Below, one piece after another: positions 16,275 through 24,045 of a stretch of DNA of 64,000 bases. The first letter of the stretch is position 1; each line of letters opens with the position of its first letter. The DNA is from an uncultured Kangiella sp. (lineage in GTDB: Bacteria; Pseudomonadota; Gammaproteobacteria; Enterobacterales; Kangiellaceae). The position numbers and the translations under genes were made by a program. The stretch spans positions 1 through 64,000 of the forward strand of contig CATNCP010000005.1 in assembly GCA_950096615.1 (NCBI GenBank). Direction: 5' to 3'. The notes beneath the pieces were generated by a model. That model did not search any database. It saw nothing but the letters and a program-made list of their open reading frames with translations, and was not told the origin of the DNA.

Positions 16275-19200
16275 ATGAATTTCTTTAGACTGTTATTTTG
16301 TTTATATCTTGTTTTTAACCTCCTTCTACCTATTAGCAAGGCGTCCACGCAAGAAGAATATTATACTACCTCTTGGGATAGTGAAACTTACCCCACCCTA
16401 GAGGCAGCGTTTGATGCAATAAAAGAATTCAGGCCTGTATTCAAAAACTACTCAGTTTTAGAAGAAGAAACATGGGTAGATGACACCACTAAATCCTACT
16501 TATATAGCTTAAGCGTTGAACCTCACATACTTGTTCAAGACTTTTCAACATATCGCTCTAAGACTCACGAGTTTCTTGGGGATTTTGGGTCGCTAGACGA
16601 AGTTATTGAGGCAGAACAAAATTATAGGATGGAGCAAAATAGTGGAAGCTCATGCGCTGGCATCCGCCCTACTGTTGAACCGCGTCCTGATAGAGATTGG
16701 GGGGATGGTCCATATCAGCAAGACAGTGTTCACGGCAACAGGAATGACGTTATAGTTTATGGTGATGGTAATGAGGTGCTCTACCGTGATCGCTATATTG
16801 CTCAAAATAAAGGATATCGGATGTACGGGCTAGATAAGGATAATAATTGTTCTCCTCATTCGAGCTACCAAGACATTACGATTGAGCGCGATGACCGCAT
16901 TTATCGTTGTATGGGGAATATGGAGTTACATAAGGAGGTAACCCCTGAGACAGTTTCGGTCAATAGACCGAGTACACTTCCAGAGTATGAAAACTCTGTT
17001 TGCTGGAGGAACTATCATGTCAAGATTTACGCCCACAATTTACCACCTCGTTGTGATTGCGATGAAAATTTTGGAAGTGATGAGTGTATTGCAAGAGATG
17101 TTTCATGGAGTTCTGAGTCGCAGTTTGATGATAAGGTTGGAGCAATTCTTGAGATCTCTGATGAAAATAATCAAGGAAGAAAATGCGGAAGAATCATACC
17201 AGACGAACCTTGTGGGGCACCTGAGGGGCCTATACAGAATTTAGACCAAATGGGCAATCCTATTAGCTGTGCATCGGGAAAGAAAATTCAAGCAGAAACA
17301 GATTATCAAGCGAGTGTGGGCGGGTTAAATTTTTCACGTAGTTATATTAAGGAACCTAACACCCATAGTGGAGATATTGCTAAATCGAGTTTATCAATAG
17401 ATATTCCTAATGACGTACAGATTCTCGAAAGTCAGTTTGCTTCGAGCCATTATGACAGCTGGACTGATAACATTCCTCAACTTCACGATAATGGACAGGG
17501 AGTTAAAGCATTTGTCAATAAAGGAACTCGTCGAGTTTTTAATGAAGGTGCTGCTTTCAGGGCTGAGCATGGATATTTAGTTGAGGAGTCACAAGGAACA
17601 ACCTATCATTCTATTAATGGTACTGAGTACCATTTCAATTCGGATAACTTATTAACCAAAAAAGTTTTTAGAAATGGTCAATATCAAGACTTTAGCTACC
17701 CTAGTGAGTTAAAAACGGTAATAACTGATAATTTTGGACGTAAGCTTCATATAAACTATCAAGAAGTCCAGCTGCCTAATGGAGAGTCTCTTAAAGTTAC
17801 ATCTAAAATTACCGATCCTGCTGGTGATGAATATAAGTATGAATACAACAGCTTTGGTTTATTAAAGAAAGTTATTTACCCTGATGAGACTCCAGAAAAC
17901 CAAAATGACACCCCCTATAAAGAGTACCATTACAGCCAATTATCACAGGGTGATATGGGACTTACAGGAATTACTGATGAACTAGGGAATCTTTATGCGG
18001 AGTGGGACTATGACAGCTTATCTAGAGCAAACCTGTCACAACACGCAGACGGTGCTGGAAAAGTTACAGTCACTTACTATTATCCTACAAATGGTATATA
18101 TAAAAGCAGGGTTGAGCACTATCGTAATAATTATGGCGGTAGAGAAACATTATATGAATTCAAAAAACTCAATGGTACGTTAAAGCCTGTAAAGGTAACC
18201 CCTCTATATTGTAATGGGTGTGAAGTTGGTCAAACACAGTATCAGTATGATGCAAATGGTTATTTGAGTCAGATAACGAGCCCCGAAGGCGATATCACCA
18301 AGTACAATTATAACCTTCGCGGCTTGCTGGAAAGCAAAACTGAAGCTTTCGGTACCGCAGAAGAACGTACGGTGACGACTACGTGGCATGGTAGTTATAA
18401 ATTACCATTGACCATAGATGAACCTCAACGCTTAACCACATACAGCTACGATGCCAACGGTAATCTGCTATCGCGCAGCGTTAAAGACAAGGGGACTAAT
18501 GAGACGCGCACGGTCAGCTATACCTACAACGGTTTTGGTCAGGTATTAACCGTCGATGGGCCACGTACTGACGTCAGCGATATCACGACTTATGACTACG
18601 ACACTAGCGGTAACCTAACCAAAGTCACCAATGCGCTGGGTCATGAAACCCTCATAACCAGTCACGACGCGCACGGTAAGCCACTGTCGATTACTGATCC
18701 TAACGGCACCGTGACTACGTTAACCTACCATCCGCGCGGCTGGCTCACCTCGGTCACGACCAACGGCGACACCACGACTTATGGTTACGACAAAGCAGGG
18801 CAGTTAACCTCTGTTACGATGGCCAATGGCGTGGTGCTGAACTATGAATATGATGCAGCCCATCGTCTTGTGGCGATTGAAGACGCTGCGGGCAACCGTA
18901 TCGGGTACACGCTGGATAATTACGGCAACCGTACCCGTACCGACATCAAAGATAGCACTGGCACCATTAAAAGCTACGCCCAGCAGGTTTACAACGACCT
19001 AGGCCAGCTCAAGCAAACCCTTGGCGCAAACAACCAAGCCAATGACTTTGATTACGACGCCGAAGGCAAGCCGACGCAGAGCGAAGACGCGCTGGATAAT
19101 CCGACCACGCAGCACTTCGATGCGCTCGACCGCCTGCAGAAAGTGGTCGACCCAGCGCTCGGCGAAACCGAGTTCGATTACGACAATCAAGATCGCCTAA

Positions 19201-21257
19201 CCAGTGTCACCGACGCCACCAACAAAACCACCAGCTATCAGTACAACGCCTTTGGCGATGTGCTATCCATCACCAGTCCTGATACTGGCACAACCAGCAT
19301 GACCTACGACAGTGCCGGTAACGTGTTGACCACGACCGACGCGCGCAATATTACCGCGACCTACAGCTACGATGCGCTAAACCGAGTGACCCATATCGAC
19401 TATCCAGGCACGACTGAGGACATGGTCTTCACCTACGACTCAATCGCTAACGGTAACAAAGGCGTGGGGCGTTTAACTCAAGTCACTGACAAGTCTGGCT
19501 CAACAGCCTACGAATACGATGCCAAAGGGCAGTTAGTCGCCGAAACGCGCACCATTAATGGCACCAACTTTACCACTGGTTATGTCTACGATGATGCGGG
19601 TTTAATCACGCAAATTACTTACCCTAGCGGTCGTACGGTGGATTATCAGCGCAATACGCTGGGCCAAATTACCAGCATGACCACGACCGCGTCAGGACAA
19701 ACGCAGACTATTGCCAACAACATCAGCTACTTACCGTTTGGTCCATTGGCCAACCTGACCTACGGTAACGGCAAAGTCCTCACCCAAAGCTTCGACCAAG
19801 ACTACCGCCTAACCTCGAAACACACCACAGGCTTATACCAGTTAGGCTACGGCTACACACCGCGTAACAACATCGACGCCATCACCGATGCGCTCGACAG
19901 TAGCAAGAACCAAAGCTTCAGTTACGACGTGTTGGCTCGTTTAACGGATGCCAGTGGTCAGTACGGAGTCCAAGACTATACCTTTGATGCCATCGGTAAC
20001 CGTTTGTCCAAGTCGTTTAGCTTTTCAGGAAAGCCTTCAGTATTTAAGCGATATAGCATTAGAGGATATAGCAATCTTCTGGAAAGTGACGAGCTTGTCG
20101 TTAACATAGGAACTGAAACCTATTCTTGGATGGTAACTAGCAGCATGAAGGAAAGTTGGCGCTGGCCGAAAAAGCTTGCAGAGTTAATCAGTGTGGGCTC
20201 TGATATAGCACTTTCTGGCGACGTTCAGGAACTCAATAGTGATGGTGTTTATGCACCGATAGCTTCGGGCTATAGAAATATTATTGATGTGTTCACTGAT
20301 GCAGAGGTATCAGTGAGTCTCAACGGAACAGATATTTCACACCTTGCTTTAAAGGAAGAAGCGGTAAGCATAACTCCAGAGCCTCTGGGTAACTTTGCTC
20401 ATTACGCATTTATCGGTTTCAAGACACTATCTCAAGGTGATGAGGTTAAGTTAGTCATCGATGATGAAGAGGTTTCATGGATTGTTGACGAATACTGGAA
20501 AGAGACTTGGCGCTGGCCAATGAAAACGATTCAATTGATAAAGGATAACTGGTCGAGTAGTACAGTTGAAGCTGGGGAGTCAAGTAATGGCTATCAACCA
20601 ATAGCTTCTAGTTATCGAAACAATATTACGTTTATTGATTCGATGAAGGACATTAATGTTTTTTTGAATGGTAATGAAGTCACTACTGAGGCTCTAAGGC
20701 CAATATACGTCACAATGGATAATATAGACGTGCACGAAACCGAGAATTATGTTTATGCATCTGATAGTCACAGACTGTTGTCTTTTAACAGTCAAGGCTT
20801 AACCTACGATGCCGCAGGAAATACCCTAACCAAAGGCGACCTAACTTTTACCTACAACCAGATGGGGCGTTTAGCCACGGCCAGCAAAGCGGGTATGAAC
20901 GCCAGCTACACCTACAATGCACAAGGTCAACGCGTGAAGAAAACCGTTGATGACGGCACCACAAGTGTCACCACGCTATATCACTACGACCAAGGTGGCC
21001 AGCTCATCGCAGAAACCAGCGGACAGGGGAGCCTTCTAAGAGAATACTTATACCTAGACAACATGCGTATCGCAAGCATCGACAACGGCGACCTGTATCA
21101 TGTTCATACCGACCACCTCGGTGCACCGCTCGCTTTAACCGATAGCAGCGGCACGGTTCAATGGAAAGGTTCGTATGACCCGTATGGCAACGTCACCGTC
21201 GAAGTCAACAACATCGACCAAACACAACGCTTCCCTGGCCAGCGCTACAGCGCCTAA
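16275..21257 (+). CDS. Secreted Rhs/YD-repeat polymorphic toxin, cut before its toxin tip
   Basis: A protein of 1660 residues up to an in-frame TAA. It starts at ATG 16275 behind AGGGA, giving a signal peptide (MNFFRLLFCLYLVFNLLLPI, then SKA). Residues about 30-320 are a cysteine-containing N-terminal domain. About 323-362 (NPISCASGKKIQAETDY, then GLNFSRSY) is the DUF6531 entry to the repeat cage. YD repeats of the form YDANGNL/YDKAGQL fill residues 650-1245 and 1500-1640. Residues 1247-1488 are a foreign insertion (listed separately). The end has DHLGAPLALTDSSG and FPGQRYSA, after which the conserved [19 protein letters not shown] would follow. The expected Glu codon is TAA instead. The tip, still in frame, is severed. 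Such proteins deliver C-terminal toxins to rivals. The central repeats are richer in GC than both ends. Confidence 0.9.
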   Translation: MNFFRLLFCLYLVFNLLLPISKASTQEEYYTTSWDSETYPTLEAAFDAIKEFRPVFKNYSVLEEETWVDDTTKSYLYSLSVEPHILVQDFSTYRSKTHEFLGDFGSLDEVIEAEQNYRMEQNSGSSCAGIRPTVEPRPDRDWGDGPYQQDSVHGNRNDVIVYGDGNEVLYRDRYIAQNKGYRMYGLDKDNNCSPHSSYQDITIERDDRIYRCMGNMELHKEVTPETVSVNRPSTLPEYENSVCWRNYHVKIYAHNLPPRCDCDENFGSDECIARDVSWSSESQFDDKVGAILEISDENNQGRKCGRIIPDEPCGAPEGPIQNLDQMGNPISCASGKKIQAETDYQASVGGLNFSRSYIKEPNTHSGDIAKSSLSIDIPNDVQILESQFASSHYDSWTDNIPQLHDNGQGVKAFVNKGTRRVFNEGAAFRAEHGYLVEESQGTTYHSINGTEYHFNSDNLLTKKVFRNGQYQDFSYPSELKTVITDNFGRKLHINYQEVQLPNGESLKVTSKITDPAGDEYKYEYNSFGLLKKVIYPDETPENQNDTPYKEYHYSQLSQGDMGLTGITDELGNLYAEWDYDSLSRANLSQHADGAGKVTVTYYYPTNGIYKSRVEHYRNNYGGRETLYEFKKLNGTLKPVKVTPLYCNGCEVGQTQYQYDANGYLSQITSPEGDITKYNYNLRGLLESKTEAFGTAEERTVTTTWHGSYKLPLTIDEPQRLTTYSYDANGNLLSRSVKDKGTNETRTVSYTYNGFGQVLTVDGPRTDVSDITTYDYDTSGNLTKVTNALGHETLITSHDAHGKPLSITDPNGTVTTLTYHPRGWLTSVTTNGDTTTYGYDKAGQLTSVTMANGVVLNYEYDAAHRLVAIEDAAGNRIGYTLDNYGNRTRTDIKDSTGTIKSYAQQVYNDLGQLKQTLGANNQANDFDYDAEGKPTQSEDALDNPTTQHFDALDRLQKVVDPALGETEFDYDNQDRLTSVTDATNKTTSYQYNAFGDVLSITSPDTGTTSMTYDSAGNVLTTTDARNITATYSYDALNRVTHIDYPGTTEDMVFTYDSIANGNKGVGRLTQVTDKSGSTAYEYDAKGQLVAETRTINGTNFTTGYVYDDAGLITQITYPSGRTVDYQRNTLGQITSMTTTASGQTQTIANNISYLPFGPLANLTYGNGKVLTQSFDQDYRLTSKHTTGLYQLGYGYTPRNNIDAITDALDSSKNQSFSYDVLARLTDASGQYGVQDYTFDAIGNRLSKSFSFSGKPSVFKRYSIRGYSNLLESDELVVNIGTETYSWMVTSSMKESWRWPKKLAELISVGSDIALSGDVQELNSDGVYAPIASGYRNIIDVFTDAEVSVSLNGTDISHLALKEEAVSITPEPLGNFAHYAFIGFKTLSQGDEVKLVIDDEEVSWIVDEYWKETWRWPMKTIQLIKDNWSSSTVEAGESSNGYQPIASSYRNNITFIDSMKDINVFLNGNEVTTEALRPIYVTMDNIDVHETENYVYASDSHRLLSFNSQGLTYDAAGNTLTKGDLTFTYNQMGRLATASKAGMNASYTYNAQGQRVKKTVDDGTTSVTTLYHYDQGGQLIAETSGQGSLLREYLYLDNMRIASIDNGDLYHVHTDHLGAPLALTDSSGTVQWKGSYDPYGNVTVEVNNIDQTQRFPGQRYSA
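20016..20740 (+). repeat. Foreign insertion in the Rhs gene made of two related ~100-residue units
   Basis: Between the YD repeats (GNRLSKS before, TENYVYASD after) about 240 residues lack any YD pattern. They contain two copies of one unit, at about 20085-20330 and 20437-20690. The shared landmarks are SWMV/SWIV, KESWRWPKK/KETWRWPMK, APIASGYRN/QPIASSYRN and SLNGTDI/FLNGNEV. The segment is more AT-rich than the flanking repeats. It keeps the reading frame, so it may be a functional beta-rich domain added to the outside of the cage. Confidence 0.75.
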
Positions 21258-21746
21258 ACCGGACTGCACTATAATTACTTCCGAGACTACGACCCCGAAA
21301 TAGGACGGTACTTGCAATCCGACCCGATCGGACTAAATGGTGGGATGAATACCTACGGGTATGTTGGGGGGAATCCGGTTAACTTTGTTGATATAGTAGG
21401 TTTATATGCTGAACACACTAAGAATGCTCGAAAATCTACTCTCGGGAAACATCAAAAGGGGCAAGCTAATAAGCAAATAGCTAGAGGTGGAGAGAGAGGA
21501 GACCGCAACAGAAGTGTTCCAAGAAAGCGACCTCCTGGCCACAAAGGGCCTTGGCCACCTAAGAATTCGGGGGCTGTCTCTCCTTCAATGTTAGGACGCT
21601 TATTAGGAGTATTACCTTCATTATTATGGCCGTCAGATTTAGGGTGTAGTAGCTTTGATTGCGACAATGATGGTTATGATGACCAAACTGGTATGCCTTT
21701 ATATGAAGTAGACCCTTGCCACCAACCATTTCAAGTTAAGGATTGA
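21258..21746 (+). pseudogene. Severed C-terminal tip of the Rhs toxin
   Basis: This is the in-frame continuation of the Rhs gene after the TAA at 21255-21257. It begins with [18 protein letters not shown] and [11 protein letters not shown], the normal end of the Rhs core, and so was once part of it. The following ~120 residues are the variable toxin tip: a basic Lys/Arg/Gly/Pro-rich stretch ([17 protein letters not shown], then [14 protein letters not shown]) and an acidic end ([12 protein letters not shown]). I do not recognise its activity. It could still be made by stop-codon read-through or by restarting at the TTG at 21312. Otherwise the locus is inactivated. The Sel1-repeat gene begins three bases after its stop. 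Confidence 0.75.
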
Positions 21747-21749
21747 TTG

Positions 21750-22193
21750 ATGAATAAAATAAATAAAGCACAAAATTTATATCAAACTGCATTAGAGAAA
21801 GCTAATGCTAACGAAGAAAAAAAGGAAGTTGCTGAATTGTTAGAAAAGGCTTACTCTCTAGGGTCAGCTGATGCAGCATACGCACTAGGGAGCTGGTATT
21901 TTTATGGAGAGTACTTTCAAAAGAATATTGAAAAAGCAATAACTATGCTGTTATTTGCTTCTGAGAATGGAAGCTCTGATGCTAGCTTTGAATTAGGTGT
22001 TTATTATGAGACAAAAAAAGATGTTATAAATTTAACAAAAGCATTTTATTTTTATACAAAAGCGGCTTTGCAAGGAGACTCTCAGTCTTTCTATGAAGTG
22101 GGGAGGCTCTATTATTACGGTATCGGTTGCGAAGAAAATAAAAAAATTGCTGAGATTTGGCTGAATAAGGCAAAAGAGCTTGGGATAGACTGA
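21750..22193 (+). CDS. Sel1-repeat protein, candidate immunity protein of the Rhs toxin
   Basis: A 147-residue protein built of Sel1-type helical repeats (LGSADAAYALGSWYFYGEY, then SDASFELGVYYETKK and DSQSFYEVGRLYYYGIG). It has no signal peptide and is cytoplasmic. It starts three bases after the Rhs tip ends. In polymorphic toxin loci the gene directly behind the tip usually encodes the immunity protein, and Sel1-like repeat proteins are known in that role. Preserved coding here while the toxin is cut would make sense if immunity is still needed against kin. A strong terminator follows. Confidence 0.75.
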   Translation: MNKINKAQNLYQTALEKANANEEKKEVAELLEKAYSLGSADAAYALGSWYFYGEYFQKNIEKAITMLLFASENGSSDASFELGVYYETKKDVINLTKAFYFYTKAALQGDSQSFYEVGRLYYYGIGCEENKKIAEIWLNKAKELGID

Positions 22194-22218
22194 AAATTAG
22201 CAGGTTCTGTTCTATTTT

Positions 22219-22246
22219 AGCCTCACTTTTTAGTGAGGCTTTTTTT
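22219..22246 (+). terminator. Terminator closing the Rhs-immunity unit
   Basis: A perfect 9-bp stem AGCCTCACT/AGTGAGGCT (22219-22227, 22232-22240) with a TTTT loop is followed by a run of T to 22246. It lies 25 bases after the Sel1-repeat gene. Confidence 0.85.
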
Positions 22247-22361
22247 GATTGTGACTTGGATGTTAAACGAGCATGATCTTGGATAGCTTTTCGGTTTTGA
22301 TTGGGAAATTAGTGCGGCACAGTCTGGGGATTAGCCCAGCGCCAGCACTTTCTTAATACTT

Positions 22362-22964
22362 ATGGGTTGTAGTTACAACGGAGGAAGTATTCAAACGTTT
22401 AAAATTAAAGAAAAACCGCCTAAGTATTTCTTAACTAACCTTCCTGAAAGTGAGGTTCGATATAGAGTTATGGAAGGACTTCAAGTAAAGGCGCTTAGAG
22501 ATAATAGTTACTACAAAGAATATGGGTTTAAAAGCAGTGACAACCCAGATACTATTTTATCTGTAAATGCTGAGAATAAGAGTGATCATCTTTTTGGGAA
22601 AGAATTTTTTAGACGGCCTAATAATGAAGATAAAATCTTATTGCACACAATGGGAGCCTCATTTGTTTCAGAGTGCTATATACAAAATAGCAACCCTGTC
22701 GCCTATAAAGCTAATTTTGTTATAAATATTGAGCCACATGAAAATAAATTAAAAGTCTCTGTTTCGTCTTTTGATGCAAGTATTTCTTATGGGGGTGAGT
22801 TTAACTCTCACGCCCTTGGTTGGGTGCCAAAAAATGAGTCTGTAAGTCCTGTTGTTGTAGAAAATTATAAAGTTCTAGCGATAATTGCCAATTTACTAGA
22901 TATAAATTTGAAACCACCTAAATTTTATATATCTAAAGATATTTCAGATGAAAAGCTTTGCTGA
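22362..22964 (+). CDS. Unrecognised protein, probably an N-terminally truncated lipoprotein
   Basis: A 200-residue frame starting MGCSYNGG. Upstream in the same frame the codons read SASTFLILMGC, a good lipobox-like end of a signal peptide, but a TAG at 22332-22334 blocks extension and no start codon lies between. The intact ancestor was therefore probably a lipoprotein whose signal peptide has lost its start. The rest is a mixed alpha/beta domain I do not recognise. A relict from the polymorphic toxin locus is likely. If translated from the ATG at 22362 it would be cytoplasmic. Confidence 0.5.
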   Translation: MGCSYNGGSIQTFKIKEKPPKYFLTNLPESEVRYRVMEGLQVKALRDNSYYKEYGFKSSDNPDTILSVNAENKSDHLFGKEFFRRPNNEDKILLHTMGASFVSECYIQNSNPVAYKANFVINIEPHENKLKVSVSSFDASISYGGEFNSHALGWVPKNESVSPVVVENYKVLAIIANLLDINLKPPKFYISKDISDEKLC

Positions 22965-23130
22965 CATAGCCCTAATAGCTGATAAACCATTAGTGCTTAA
23001 CAGATGGAAATGAGGCTATTAAATGCAAAAATAACCAATAATAGCTGTATTTGCATCTCTTAGGTCATGTGGTTGTCGGTAAATATGATTAGTATAAAGA
23101 GTTAAACGTACTGTTTATAGGGGCAAACAA

Positions 23131-23358
23131 CTATAAGTAAATGCCATGCTCAATAGCCAACAATAAGTTTTTTACTTCTTCGTTATCAGAGTTTATTGGC
23201 GCTTGGTTGTTGAGTTTTTTGTGTGGCGATATAAGCCATATAATAGCAGCATCTTCTGAGCCCAGCGTTTCTTTGGCCATAGAAAATAAGTCAGGTTTAA
23301 ATTCTATTTTCTCCAGCAATAGAATGTATTTTTTCAATATCGTATCTAAATCATTCAT
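23131..23358 (-). CDS. DUF2384 (MbcA/ParS/Xre-type) antitoxin-like small protein
   Basis: A 75-residue protein. Its second half (AKETLGSEDAAIIWLISPHK, then APINSDNEEVKNLLLAIEHG) matches the DUF2384 C-terminal domain pattern: a 'G-x-x-x-A-x-x-W-L-x-x-P-x-x-x-L' core ending in 'I-E/Y-x-G'. This domain is found in antitoxins of RES-type toxins. The N-terminal Xre-like DNA-binding part is missing or very short, and no RES toxin gene is nearby. It is thus an orphan, or serves another system such as immunity. GAGAG lies upstream of the ATG. Confidence 0.5.
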   Translation of the reverse strand: MNDLDTILKKYILLLEKIEFKPDLFSMAKETLGSEDAAIIWLISPHKKLNNQAPINSDNEEVKNLLLAIEHGIYL

Positions 23359-23717
23359 GGTGTCGCTCTCACTTGCCTTAAACAGAACAATTGTAAACTA
23401 TAGTTCTTTGAGTCAATAAGGTTTGCGGTATAGCTATTGGGTTAGCTTACTATGAAGTAAACCACTCTAGAGTCAAATTTACAATGTCTGTTTTGGAGGG
23501 CATGACCAAGGCTTATTTCCAGCCATGTTGTAGATATAAAAAATAGCTAATTTGGCATTTTTTTGAGAAAACTCATTAGAAATAAAAAACCTGATAATGA
23601 TACTAGGCTTTTTTAGTAAGGCTCTGCGGTACGACGAGTCCAGCTTCGATTGCCTTGTGTGGTTCACCGCAAAGACATGCTAATTATCGCATATTGATTA
23701 CTTTTTTCAAATAAACC
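23359..23717. other. Gene-poor AT-rich gap before the broken repeat copy
   Basis: These 359 bases hold no frame that resembles a protein I can support. A 62-codon open stretch on the minus strand (23479-23667) has no ribosome binding site and no recognisable content. The region looks like decayed sequence between the antitoxin-like gene and the pseudogene. Confidence 0.4.
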
Positions 23718-23956
23718 CTAGAGTGTAAGTACTGCCCCAAACTGACCACGAATATAGAGCCGTCTGTCCAGCGCACCCGACATACCCCGACCAGCCTTAA
23801 TCAGTTGGATGGATTTAAGCCTGTTCATATCCAGAGGTATTTGAGAGAGCACTTCCGAAATTTCACCGCTCCAATGATTGAGAATTTGAAGTTCTAGGCC
23901 CTAGCGTGCGCTAATATTTTATCTTGAGATGAGTACATCTATTTCTTTTGACTCAT
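23718..23956 (-). pseudogene. Broken second copy of the 85-residue gene
   Basis: From the ATG at 23956 the frame reads MSQKK and then TAG at codon six. A frameshift near 23900 restores the ancestral frame. From there GLELQILNHWSGEISE and NRLKSIQLIKAG align with the intact gene at 15594-15851, and the frame ends at TAG 23718-23720. The last 25 residues differ from the intact copy. Two lesions make it non-functional. Confidence 0.75.
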
Positions 23957-24030
23957 TGCGAGCTCCCAGAACTAGCCAAGTGTTAAGAGTTTTAGCACAG
24001 GATAACAATCAAATAACGCCAGATATCTGG
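23792..24030 (-). repeat. Diverged long direct repeat, copy B
   Basis: The partner of 15687-15935 in the same orientation. Similarity extends past the pseudogene start through GCCAAGTGTTAAGAGTTTTA and CACAGGATAAC into its former promoter and stops just before the end of the large ATPase gene at 24046. Confidence 0.7.
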
Positions 24031-24045
24031 ATTTACTCACAGTGA

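Noticed and set aside
23479-23667. A 62-codon frame on the minus strand in the gap before the pseudogene
   Set aside because: No ribosome site, no domain-like content, and it lies in decayed AT-rich sequence.
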